Source: Moorella sp. UBA4076 (GTDB taxonomy: Bacteria; Bacillota; DSM-521; Neomoorellales; Neomoorellaceae). From it: a stretch of DNA of 5,032 nt. The notes beneath the pieces are model-generated. The model did no database searches and had not been told where the DNA came from. It saw only the letters and a list, made by a program, of their open reading frames with translations. The stretch covers positions 1 through 5,032 of the forward strand of contig DFYS01000084.1 in the NCBI GenBank assembly GCA_002383405.1, in the 5' to 3' direction. Position numbers and translations under genes: made by a program. Position 1 is the stretch's first letter; the number at the start of each line of letters is the position of its first letter. Positions 1-4,753 of this stretch are shown in pieces.

Positions 1-206
1 ATTTATTACTACCCACGTTAAATTTGAAGGAGCCAGTCCTGGCGGCACACCGCTGCCAGCAAACGGGAGAAAATGAGAGCAGGCAGGCTTTATATCCAAA
101 ACCGGCGCAGCAGGTTTCTACAAGCCTCCCATTGCTCCCGTCTATTTGCGAAGGAGCCACCCGCGGCGGTAAGTCGCCACTAACAACGGTGAAAAAAGAA
201 AAGTAA
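1..206 (+). other. Region before hepS-like gene: repeated and foldable, possibly the tail of an upstream gene
   Basis: No recognisable protein is encoded here. Frame 3 is open from the left edge to TAA 204-206, which overlaps the ribosome binding site of the next gene, as an upstream operon gene would. Its composition is unconvincing. Frame 2 is open from base 2 to TGA 74-76 and ends with residues VKFEGASPGG plus a short tail. Several segments could pair in RNA: 39-45 with 53-59 (one G-U), 63-69 with 135-141 (7 bp, perfect), 85-90 with 122-127, 99-103 with 113-117, and 165-169 with 174-178 (one G-U). The middle three are nested. I could not match this to a known riboswitch class. It is either the decayed 3' end of a gene or a structured leader. 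Confidence 0.35.
5..197 (+). repeat. Imperfect direct repeat, copies at about 5-73 and 131-197
   Basis: GAAGGAGCCA at 26-35 recurs exactly at 150-159. In both copies it is followed by five different bases and then GGCGG (41-45 and 165-169), and similarity continues patchily for about 28 bases. Upstream, ATT-CT-CCC type matches continue with a small length difference. Each GGCGG is the 5' arm of a short hairpin. Translated in the phase that reads GAA-GGA-GCC, both give E-G-A-[S/T]-x-G-G, so the repeat may be a duplicated gene end. The copies are 124 bp apart, so they lie in different frames. Confidence 0.6.
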
Positions 207-216
207 GGAGAGGTGG

Positions 217-927
217 ATGGTGACCACCCTGTTTAAAATACTGCAACCCGAACTGGATCTGGTTCGCCAGCGTTTGCAAGAGGAGACCAGTATCCAGGGG
301 CGTACCGTGCCAGGGCTTATCTGGCCGGTTTTGAACCATTTAGATCAAAATTTGTTACCGGCGATTGTTCTCTTCAGCGCCCATTCCCAGGGTTATTACG
401 GTCCGCGCGCCCTTTCCCTGGCAGCTGTATTCCAGTTTATTTTTCTGGCCTCATTCATTCATAATAATATTAAACAAGAAGTACCCCGGCAAACCCTGGT
501 AGGCGATTATTTCTATACCCGCTTTTTTGATCTCCTGTGCCGCGATGGCAATCTGGAATTCCTGGCACCCCTTTCCCGGCTGATTTGCCGCATCCACCTG
601 GATGCCGCCAGGTTGCAGGAAAAGACGGGGGAGAGTACGGTTACGAACCTGGTCAACCCTTTTCCCGAACGGCTCCGTACCAGAGAGTACCTGGCTGCTG
701 CGGCTGCTTCCCTGGGGAGCCGCTTGGGGCCAACGGCGCCCGGTGAGCTCCGGGCGTGGGAGGAAACAGGCCTGCTATTAGGCAAGCTCTGGGACGGGCA
801 GGCTGTAGCCGCGAAATCTTGCCAGGTCGTAGAAAAGATGGCTGCCGGCAGGACGAGAGACTTTCTAAGCGAATTGGTCCTGGAACTGGACGGGGATTTG
901 CCGGTTAAACGGGTGATGGCCCTGTGA
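217..927 (+). CDS. hepS: HepS-like heptaprenyl diphosphate synthase component I (non-catalytic prenyl synthase subunit)
   Basis: This 236-residue protein keeps the outline of an all-alpha trans-prenyl diphosphate synthase but not its catalytic residues. The block LLPAIVLF (46-53) sits where GGKRLRPAL is expected. FIHNNIKQ (80-87) replaces the first aspartate motif (HDDxxD). LVGDYFYTRFFDLL (94-107) matches the LAGDYxxxxxxxLL helix. REYLAAAAASLGSRLG and LLLGKLW (187-193) fall where the second aspartate region should be, yet no DDxxD is present. Bacillus HepS is about 250 residues, contains LAGDYF, and lies just before menG, as here. HepS is known as the regulatory partner of catalytic HepT; together they build the C35 tail of menaquinone-7. 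No hepT is in the window. ATG 217 has AAGGAG at 205-210; GTG 220 is a possible alternative start. The end overlaps the next gene by four bases. A generic polyprenyl synthetase-like protein is the alternative. Confidence 0.66.
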   Translation: MVTTLFKILQPELDLVRQRLQEETSIQGRTVPGLIWPVLNHLDQNLLPAIVLFSAHSQGYYGPRALSLAAVFQFIFLASFIHNNIKQEVPRQTLVGDYFYTRFFDLLCRDGNLEFLAPLSRLICRIHLDAARLQEKTGESTVTNLVNPFPERLRTREYLAAAAASLGSRLGPTAPGELRAWEETGLLLGKLWDGQAVAAKSCQVVEKMAAGRTRDFLSELVLELDGDLPVKRVMAL

Positions 928-1625
928 CCAAAGAAGAATATGTCCGCGGTATATTTAACAATATCGCCCCTCGTTATGACCTGCTGAATACGGTTCTCAG
1001 TTTTAACCGCGACCGGGGCTGGCGGCGTTTTGCGGTAGCCCGCGCCGGTCTCGTGCCCGGGGATAAGGTCCTGGATGTATGTTGCGGCACCGGCATGCTC
1101 GCCCTGGAACTCGCCCGGGCTGTAAACCCTGGCGGGCAGGTAATCGGGCTCGATTTCGCCCCGGCTATGCTGCAAATCGCCCGCCGCCGCCTGGCAGCCT
1201 CTCCCCCGGGGCACCTGGTACAGCTGGTAGAGGGCAATGCCTTGGAACTCCCGTTCGCAGATAATACCTTTGATTGTGCCACCGTTGCCTTCGGCCTGCG
1301 CAACCTCCCCGACATTAAACGGGGCCTGGCGGAAATGAGGCGGGTGGTGCGGCCGGGGGGGCGGGTAGTCTCCCTGGAACTGGCCAAACCCTCCCGGCCC
1401 ATTTTTAAGCAGCTTTATTACTTTTATTTCGACCACCTGGTGCCTTTCATCGGCCGCCTGGGAATCGGCATCGATGGCCCGTACAGCTACCTGCCCCGTT
1501 CCCTCAAGGGTTACCCACACCAGGAGGAAGTATTACAGTACTTCCGGGACCTCGACCTGGAGGGGGCACCCTACTATGAGCTGACCGGCGGTATTGTCGC
1601 CGTCCATGTGGGCATCAAGAAATAG
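924..1625 (+). CDS. menG: Demethylmenaquinone methyltransferase (UbiE/MenG family)
   Basis: The enzyme transfers a methyl group from S-adenosylmethionine to demethylmenaquinone, the last step of menaquinone synthesis, in the cytoplasm at the membrane. The 233-residue length is normal for the family. The N-terminal signature FNNIAPRYDLLN (11-22) is followed by a class I methyltransferase core: VLDVCCGTG (49-57) is the SAM-binding glycine loop, GLDFAPAML (75-83) binds the ribose side, and LELPFADNTFDCATVAFGLRN spans about 107-127. RRVVRPGGRVVSLE (139-152) and YSYLPRSLKGYPHQ (187-200) are UbiE/MenG hallmarks, and the end TGGIVAVHVGIKK is also typical. The start is GTG 924 inside GTGA, overlapping the upstream stop, so translation is probably coupled; no strong Shine-Dalgarno site is seen. 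The hepS-menG order copies the Bacillus cluster, but hepT does not follow. Menaquinone rather than ubiquinone is inferred from the Firmicute context. Confidence 0.95.
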   Translation: MTKEEYVRGIFNNIAPRYDLLNTVLSFNRDRGWRRFAVARAGLVPGDKVLDVCCGTGMLALELARAVNPGGQVIGLDFAPAMLQIARRRLAASPPGHLVQLVEGNALELPFADNTFDCATVAFGLRNLPDIKRGLAEMRRVVRPGGRVVSLELAKPSRPIFKQLYYFYFDHLVPFIGRLGIGIDGPYSYLPRSLKGYPHQEEVLQYFRDLDLEGAPYYELTGGIVAVHVGIKK

Positions 1626-1630
1626 GCTCC

Positions 1631-1763
1631 GTGCTGACGCATAAAGCGCAGCCATGGCATTATTATGAGGTATTTATAGCATCGTGTTAAAATTTTTATC
1701 GCCGCAATCTTATCCTCCAATCATTGGTGGACAGGTTTAGCGCGATTTTACATGCGTCAGCAC
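1631..1763. repeat. 133-bp segment bounded by 12-bp perfect inverted repeats (MITE-like or regulatory)
   Basis: GTGCTGACGCAT at 1631-1642 is the exact reverse complement of ATGCGTCAGCAC at 1752-1763. Similarity continues inward with gaps (AAA then GCGC on the left; GCGC then TTTTA on the right). The interior is richer in A and T than the flanking genes and has no credible reading frame. It fills most of the menG-tatC gap. The layout resembles a small non-autonomous element, but I see no target-site duplication next to the ends, and the sequence matches no element I recognise. A 109-base interior is too long for an ordinary terminator loop. Confidence 0.55.
1713..1731. promoter_or_regulatory. 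Near-perfect 19-bp dyad, possible operator
   Basis: TCCTCCAATCATTGGTGGA is symmetric about C1722: eight of nine base pairs match, the exception being T1716/T1728. It lies 43 bp upstream of the predicted -35 box of tatC, inside the inverted-repeat segment. The symmetry would suit a dimeric DNA-binding protein; no family can be named. Confidence 0.3.
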
Positions 1764-1773
1764 TGAAATAGAC

Positions 1774-1803
1774 TTGCCCGGCTACTCCAAGCGGCGTTAT
1801 AAT
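1774..1803 (+). promoter_or_regulatory. Sigma-A type promoter of tatCA
   Basis: A perfect TATAAT (-10) lies at 1798-1803, with TTGCCC at 1774-1779 as the -35 box (4 of 6 to TTGACA) and an 18-bp spacer. Initiation near 1810 would leave a leader of only about 14 bases carrying the ribosome binding site. The promoter starts 10 bp after the right inverted repeat, so tatC is probably transcribed separately from menG. Confidence 0.7.
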
Positions 1804-1823
1804 GAAACAGCGGGGGTGGAGCA

Positions 1824-2567
1824 ATGGACGATAGGCCAATGACCCTGACGGATCACCTGGAGGCCTTACGCCGGGCTCTGATGATATCCATTGTCGCCCT
1901 GGCAATCGCCACAATTGCTGTCTATTTTGGCTTCCGGGGCCAGTTGCTCGTTTTGATCATGGAGCCCATCAAGGAGCTGGGTATCAACCCGGTTTTTATC
2001 ACCCCCGGGGAGGCCTTCTTTACCACTATTAAGATTTGTTTCGTAGCGGCTATCTTCCTGGCCTTACCGGTGATCCTCTGGGAGGTATGGGGCTTTGTCC
2101 TGCCGGCCCTGCACAGCCATGAACGGCGCCTGATCTTTATGTTAATGCCGGCGTCGATAGTACTCTTTGCCGGGGGGATAGTATTTGGGTACCTGGTGGT
2201 CTTCCCGGTCGCCATTCGCTTTTTACTGGTAACGGCCAGCGAGGGTTTCACCCCGTTGATTTCCATCTCCCGGTATTTCGGGTTCCTGACCCTGTTTATC
2301 CTCCCCTTTGGTGCGGTCTTCCAGCTACCCCTGGTCATCATGCTCCTGACCCACCTGGGACTGGTAACGCCCGGGTTCCTGGCTAAAAACCGCAAATTCG
2401 CCGTTTTGATCATCTTTGTCCTGGCGGCTATTCTGACCCCGACACCGGATATGATCTCCCAGGCACTAATGGCTTTACCAGTAATCGCCCTTTATGAAGT
2501 CAGCATCTGGATTTCCTATCTGATCCGCCGGCGGCGGGAAAGCAAGACGCGGGAAGAGGGTATTTAA
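1824..2567 (+). CDS. tatC: Sec-independent protein translocase TatC
   Basis: TatC is the membrane receptor that binds the twin-arginine signal peptide and recruits TatA to export folded proteins. The 247-residue protein shows the expected six hydrophobic segments. The cytoplasmic N-terminal motif HLEALRRAL (11-19) contains the signal-binding glutamate. PGEAFFTTIK (61-70), LPVILWEVWGFVLPAL followed by HERR (81-102), and LTPTPDMISQALMALPVIALYE (from 204) are family signatures, the last including D209 and Q213. In FGAVFQLPLVI (162-172) the usual TM4 glutamate (E. coli E170) is glutamine, which I believe other TatC proteins also tolerate. The basic tail RRRRESK is cytoplasmic. ATG 1824 is preceded by GGGGGTGGA; ATG 1839 is a weaker alternative. 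tatA follows after 47 bp, with no tatB, as is usual in Firmicutes. Confidence 0.97.
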   Translation: MDDRPMTLTDHLEALRRALMISIVALAIATIAVYFGFRGQLLVLIMEPIKELGINPVFITPGEAFFTTIKICFVAAIFLALPVILWEVWGFVLPALHSHERRLIFMLMPASIVLFAGGIVFGYLVVFPVAIRFLLVTASEGFTPLISISRYFGFLTLFILPFGAVFQLPLVIMLLTHLGLVTPGFLAKNRKFAVLIIFVLAAILTPTPDMISQALMALPVIALYEVSIWISYLIRRRRESKTREEGI

Positions 2568-2600
2568 ATTCGGGGAAAACATGTGCACAATAATATCAGC

Positions 2601-2608
2601 AGGAGGTG
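2601..2608 (+). promoter_or_regulatory. Ribosome binding site that fixes the tatA start
   Basis: AGGAGGTG, six bases before ATG 2615, is a near-ideal Shine-Dalgarno site. An in-frame GTG at 2606 lies within it and so cannot be the start it serves. Confidence 0.88.
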
Positions 2609-2614
2609 AAGGAT

Positions 2615-2833
2615 ATGTTCGGTCTGGGGGCTCCGGAGTTAGTCCTGATTTTAGTTCTGGCGTTGATTATTTTCGGACCGGGTAAACTACCCGAGGTGGG
2701 CCGTGCCCTGGGTAAGGGCATCAAAGAGTTTAAGAGCGCTACCAATTCGGTAACCGAGGAGATTAAAGAAGCGGCGAAAATCGACGATGGTAGTAATGAT
2801 GCCGCTAAAGAAAAGGCCAAACAGGCCAGTTGA
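2615..2833 (+). CDS. tatA: Twin-arginine translocase pore subunit TatA
   Basis: TatA oligomerises to form the passage for folded Tat substrates. From ATG 2615 it is 72 residues, a normal size. The start MFGLGAPELVLILVLALIIF is the short N-terminal membrane helix, with polar E8 where TatA proteins carry a key polar residue. FGPGKLPEVGRALGKGIKEF (20-39) is the conserved hinge and amphipathic helix. The remaining tail is charged and lysine-rich, as expected for the cytoplasmic end. It is downstream of tatC, the reverse of the commoner tatA-tatC order, and is presumably cotranscribed. With no TatB gene visible it probably serves as a bifunctional TatA. A strong terminator lies about 110 bp downstream. 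Confidence 0.95.
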   Translation: MFGLGAPELVLILVLALIIFGPGKLPEVGRALGKGIKEFKSATNSVTEEIKEAAKIDDGSNDAAKEKAKQAS

Positions 2834-2842
2834 GTTTAAGGG

Positions 2843-2864
2843 CTGGAGGTCTGGAGGTCTGGAG
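2843..2864 (+). repeat. 8-bp tandem repeat, CTGGAGGT x 2.75
   Basis: CTGGAGGT at 2843-2850 and 2851-2858 is followed by CTGGAG at 2859-2864. It is non-coding, ten bases past the tatA stop. Each unit contains the Shine-Dalgarno-like GGAGGT with no start codon following. Probably replication slippage. Confidence 0.8.
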
Positions 2865-2865
2865 C

Positions 2866-2888
2866 GGCCTGCGACCGAAAAGCAGGCC
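2866..2888 (+). other. GC-rich hairpin after tatA
   Basis: GGCCTGC (2866-2872) and GCAGGCC (2882-2888) are perfectly complementary, with a nine-base loop. No T-run follows on either strand, so it is not a standard intrinsic terminator. It could protect the 3' end of tatCA mRNA or act as a pause site. Confidence 0.55.
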
Positions 2889-2903
2889 CCCTGATTATAG
2901 TGG

Positions 2904-2932
2904 TTGAGGTAAATATTGGAGTAAAATATTAT
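2904..2932 (+). promoter_or_regulatory. Possible promoter just upstream of the terminator
   Basis: TTGAGG (2904-2909) and TATTAT (2927-2932) are separated by 17 bp in an AT-rich stretch. This is a fair sigma-A match (4/6 and 5/6). Initiation near 2939 would run straight into the terminator at 2945-2972, so if real it would give a very short RNA or an attenuated hydF transcript. The AT-richness makes a chance match possible. Confidence 0.3.
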
Positions 2933-2944
2933 AAATAAGTGAGG

Positions 2945-2972
2945 GCGGGAGGCATACAACTCCCGCTTTTTT
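2945..2972 (+). terminator. Intrinsic terminator
   Basis: A perfect 7-bp stem, GCGGGAG (2945-2951) with CTCCCGC (2960-2966), has an eight-base loop and is followed at once by six T (2967-2972). It is the obvious end of the tatCA transcript. Confidence 0.9.
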
Positions 2973-3062
2973 CTGGCAGAGGTATATACCGGGTCCAGGT
3001 CGGTCCTCACCGAACGGCGCAGGTATCTACCCCCATTTTGACTTTGCCTGCCGGTCCGGACC

Positions 3063-3080
3063 GGGCCCATGGCCCTTTTT
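3063..3080 (+). terminator. Weak terminator-like hairpin in the hydF leader
   Basis: GGGCC (3063-3067), loop CAT, GGCCC (3071-3075), then five T (3076-3080). The stem is short but all G-C. Its first two bases overlap the 3' arm of the hairpin that the palindrome 3051-3064 would form, so the two folds exclude each other as in an attenuator. Function is inferred only. Confidence 0.35.
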
Positions 3081-3180
3081 CCCCGGGGCGCCGACCGCTT
3101 CCTGGCATGAGGACACGTTTATGAATAGCAGCCGGAGCCGAGCTCCTGGCACCGGGGATATACCTGTTGCTACTTTTACT

Positions 3181-3187
3181 GGGGAGG
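3181..3187 (+). promoter_or_regulatory. Ribosome binding site that fixes the hydF start at TTG 3197
   Basis: GGGGAGG lies nine bases before TTG 3197. The longer in-frame TTG at 3167 has no such site and would add a ten-residue extension not typical of HydF. The in-frame codon at 3197 gives MEATPRGNRLHI, which fits HydF N-termini. Confidence 0.8.
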
Positions 3188-3196
3188 CGAAATTGT

Positions 3197-4417
3197 TTGG
3201 AAGCTACGCCGCGGGGTAACCGCCTGCATATCGCCATCTTTGGCCGCCGTAACGCCGGCAAATCGAGTTTAATCAATGCCCTTACCAACCAGGAACTGGC
3301 AGTCGTCTCCAGCGTTCCCGGGACAACGACCGATCCGGTCCTTAAATCGATGGAGATTCTGCCCCTGGGCCCGGTGGTGCTGATTGATACCGCCGGAATC
3401 GATGACGTGGGTGAGCTGGGGACTTTACGGGTTAAAAAGACCCTGGAGGTCCTGCGGCGCACCGACCTCGCTATCCTGGTCCTGGACCCGGTTTGTGGGG
3501 TGGAATCTTACGAACGCGACCTCCTGCGGCAACTGCAGGAACATCATTTGCCCGTCGTCGTGGTCCTCAATAAAATCGACCAGGGCGGGCGGGAGCTGCT
3601 GCCAGGCCTGGAAAAAAGCCTGGGTCAAAAGGTTCTGCCGGTCAGCGCTTTGACCCGCCGGGGGATTGAAGAATTGAAGGGTGAACTCATTAAAGCCGCG
3701 CCGGCCGACTTTGAAGAACCCTATATTGTGGCCGATCTGGTCAACCCCGGGGAAATGGCTGTCCTGGTAGTGCCTATCGATCTGGCGGCCCCGAAAGGAC
3801 GCCTTATTTTACCCCAGGTGCAGACCCTGCGCGACCTTCTGGACCACGACGCCATGGGCCTGGTGGTCAAGGAACGGGAGCTGAAACTCGCCCTGGCGAA
3901 AATCCCGCCGCCGAAGATTGTTATTACCGATTCCCAGGCTTTCCTGAAGGTAGCCGCCGACACGCCTCCCGGCGTCTGGATGACTTCCTTTTCTATTCTT
4001 TTTGCCCGTTATAAAGGTGACCTGGTAGAGCTGGTGCGAGGGGCGAAGGCAGTGCAAAATTTGCAGCCCGGAGACAGGGTGCTTATTGCTGAAGCCTGCA
4101 CTCACCACCCCCAGGCTGACGATATCGGCAGGGTACAGATCCCCCGCTGGCTGCGCCAGTATGTCGGCGGTGAGCTGCACTTCAGCTGGTACTCCGGCAG
4201 CGGTTTTCCGGAAGACGTGGCCAGCTACAAGGCCATCATTCACTGCGGCGGCTGCATGATCAACCGCCGGGAAATGCTCTACCGCATCCAGCTGGCCAAA
4301 GAGGCCGGCGTCCCCATTGTTAATTATGGCGTGCTCCTGGCCTTCGTCCACGGCGTCCTGGAGCGCGCCCTGGAACCCTTCCCGCTGGCCCTGATGGAAT
4401 GGCAGGAAGAAGAATAA
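3197..4417 (+). CDS. hydF: [FeFe]-hydrogenase H-cluster maturation GTPase HydF
   Basis: HydF is the GTP-hydrolysing scaffold that receives the di-iron precursor made by HydE and HydG and delivers it to the hydrogenase HydA. From TTG 3197 it has 406 residues, a normal length. The N-terminal GTPase domain contains Walker A GRRNAGKSS (16-24), switch threonines PGTTTDP (41-47), DTAG (64-67), NKID (125-128) and SAL (150-152). A middle dimerisation domain follows. The C-terminal iron-sulfur domain holds C301-T-H303 and, exactly 46 residues later, HCGGC with C350 and C353, the family CxHx(46-53)CxxC cluster motif. All key residues are present, so it should be active. hydE, hydG and hydrogenase subunits are not in the window, so this maturase gene appears to stand alone. 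It is separated from tatA by a terminator and from mgsA by 335 bp. Confidence 0.97.
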   Translation: MEATPRGNRLHIAIFGRRNAGKSSLINALTNQELAVVSSVPGTTTDPVLKSMEILPLGPVVLIDTAGIDDVGELGTLRVKKTLEVLRRTDLAILVLDPVCGVESYERDLLRQLQEHHLPVVVVLNKIDQGGRELLPGLEKSLGQKVLPVSALTRRGIEELKGELIKAAPADFEEPYIVADLVNPGEMAVLVVPIDLAAPKGRLILPQVQTLRDLLDHDAMGLVVKERELKLALAKIPPPKIVITDSQAFLKVAADTPPGVWMTSFSILFARYKGDLVELVRGAKAVQNLQPGDRVLIAEACTHHPQADDIGRVQIPRWLRQYVGGELHFSWYSGSGFPEDVASYKAIIHCGGCMINRREMLYRIQLAKEAGVPIVNYGVLLAFVHGVLERALEPFPLALMEWQEEE

Positions 4418-4422
4418 AGACT

Positions 4423-4518
4423 ATGGCAACACGACCAATCTGTAAAGAAGCCGGCTATACTTATAGAATAATTTTTCTAAAGTTGAAGGAAAAACGGATC
4501 TGGCGGCGAATTATCTAA
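4423..4518 (+). pseudogene. N-terminal fragment of a plasmid pRiA4b ORF-3-like protein
   Basis: A 31-codon frame from ATG 4423 to TAA 4516-4518 ends with YRIIFLKLKEKRIWRRII. This resembles the opening of pRiA4b ORF-3 family proteins, which begin with a Y-x-hydrophobic beta-strand, then K-x-x-IWRRI, then V-P-A and a helix with W-D-L-H. Here the frame stops straight after IWRRII, and no continuation appears in any + frame downstream. Members are usually around 180-200 residues, so most of the gene is missing. No good ribosome binding site precedes the ATG, which starts five bases after the hydF stop; the frame also stays open upstream into hydF. Identification rests on memory of the motif. A chance short frame is the alternative. 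Confidence 0.45.
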
Positions 4519-4709
4519 TCCTGCAGCGCAAACTTCTGCCAGTAATCCCCAGCAGTGTAGATGGCCTGCCAGAAAAGAAGCATGCTCATATATTTACTAA
4601 AGCGGGCTCCGCCCACAACCCAATCGTGCCGGCGTGACCATTCCTCCTTTGCTGGATATGGCGGCCGAAACAACTTGTTTTTTATTGCAGTTTTGAAGAC
4701 GTAAGATAC
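4515..4709 (-). pseudogene. Unidentified C-terminal coding remnant on the minus strand
   Basis: Reading the minus strand, a 64-codon frame is open from just after a stop (TGA, complement of 4710-4712) to TAG (complement of 4515-4517). The protein is tryptophan-rich and natural-looking: it includes AKEEWSRRHDWVVGGARF and ends FWQAIYTAGDYWQKFALQD. No start codon with a ribosome binding site heads the frame: the only ATGs are near the middle, and AAAGGAGG in the same strand leads to no in-frame start. I do not recognise the family. Its stop codon overlaps the truncation point of the pRiA4b-like fragment on the other strand, which suggests a deletion or insertion junction. It may still be non-coding. 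Confidence 0.3.
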
Positions 4710-4715
4710 TCACCC

Positions 4716-4753
4716 CCTCCAGTAAACCTATTTTTTGGAGGTAGGCAGGTTTA
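4716..4753 (+). promoter_or_regulatory. Possible pseudoknot covering the mgsA ribosome binding site
   Basis: CCTCCA (4716-4721) is complementary to TGGAGG (4736-4741), which contains the Shine-Dalgarno core. TAAACCT (4723-4729) is complementary to AGGTTTA (4747-4753), which reaches the A of the start codon. The two helices cross, giving an H-type pseudoknot with short connectors (1, 6 and 5 bases). If formed, it would hide the ribosome binding site and start of mgsA. This is complementarity read by eye, not a folding result. Confidence 0.35.

Larger units (their letters stand above)
2973..3196 (+). promoter_or_regulatory. hydF leader with several palindromes
   Basis: This stretch has no credible gene and several symmetric sequences. 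They are GGTATATACC (2981-2990, perfect palindrome), GCAGGTA (3019-3025) with TTGCCTGC-type pairing at 3045-3051, CCGGTCCGGACCGG (3051-3064, perfect palindrome), and a hairpin at 3131-3150 (GCCGGAGC with GCTCC and GGC, one bulged T). No convincing promoter is seen inside it, so the hydF transcription start is unresolved. Confidence 0.4.

Noticed and set aside
26..180. Resemblance of GCGAAGGAGCCA to the glycine riboswitch core, and of the repeat to a tandem aptamer
   Set aside because: The other conserved parts of the glycine aptamer (such as CTCTCAGG) are absent and the helices do not fit.
24..206. A 60-codon + strand frame starting at TTG 24 as a small protein gene
   Set aside because: No ribosome binding site at the TTG, low-complexity mixed composition, and the frame is open from the window edge, so the start is arbitrary. 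Kept only as a possible tail of an upstream gene.
513..1520. A long minus-strand open frame (335 codons) across the hepS-like gene and menG
   Set aside because: It lies opposite two genes with clear family motifs, shows no recognisable domain, and is the kind of antisense frame that GC-rich coding DNA produces.
3085..3110. GCCGACCGCTTCCTGG compared with the conserved end of the ZTP (pfl) riboswitch
   Set aside because: Only part of the consensus matches, and the upstream conserved half of that riboswitch is not present.
3167..3196. hydF start at TTG 3167
   Set aside because: It would bury the GGGGAGG ribosome binding site inside the gene and add a leader not seen in HydF proteins.
2935..3219. 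A + strand frame of about 94 codons running through the terminator and hydF leader
   Set aside because: It has no start codon before ATG 3121, crosses a strong terminator, and contains no recognisable motif.
4449..4480. AGCCGGCT and CTATACTTATAG with a nearby T-run as a hydF terminator
   Set aside because: The palindromes leave loops that are too small or absent, and the T-run is not directly after a GC-rich stem.
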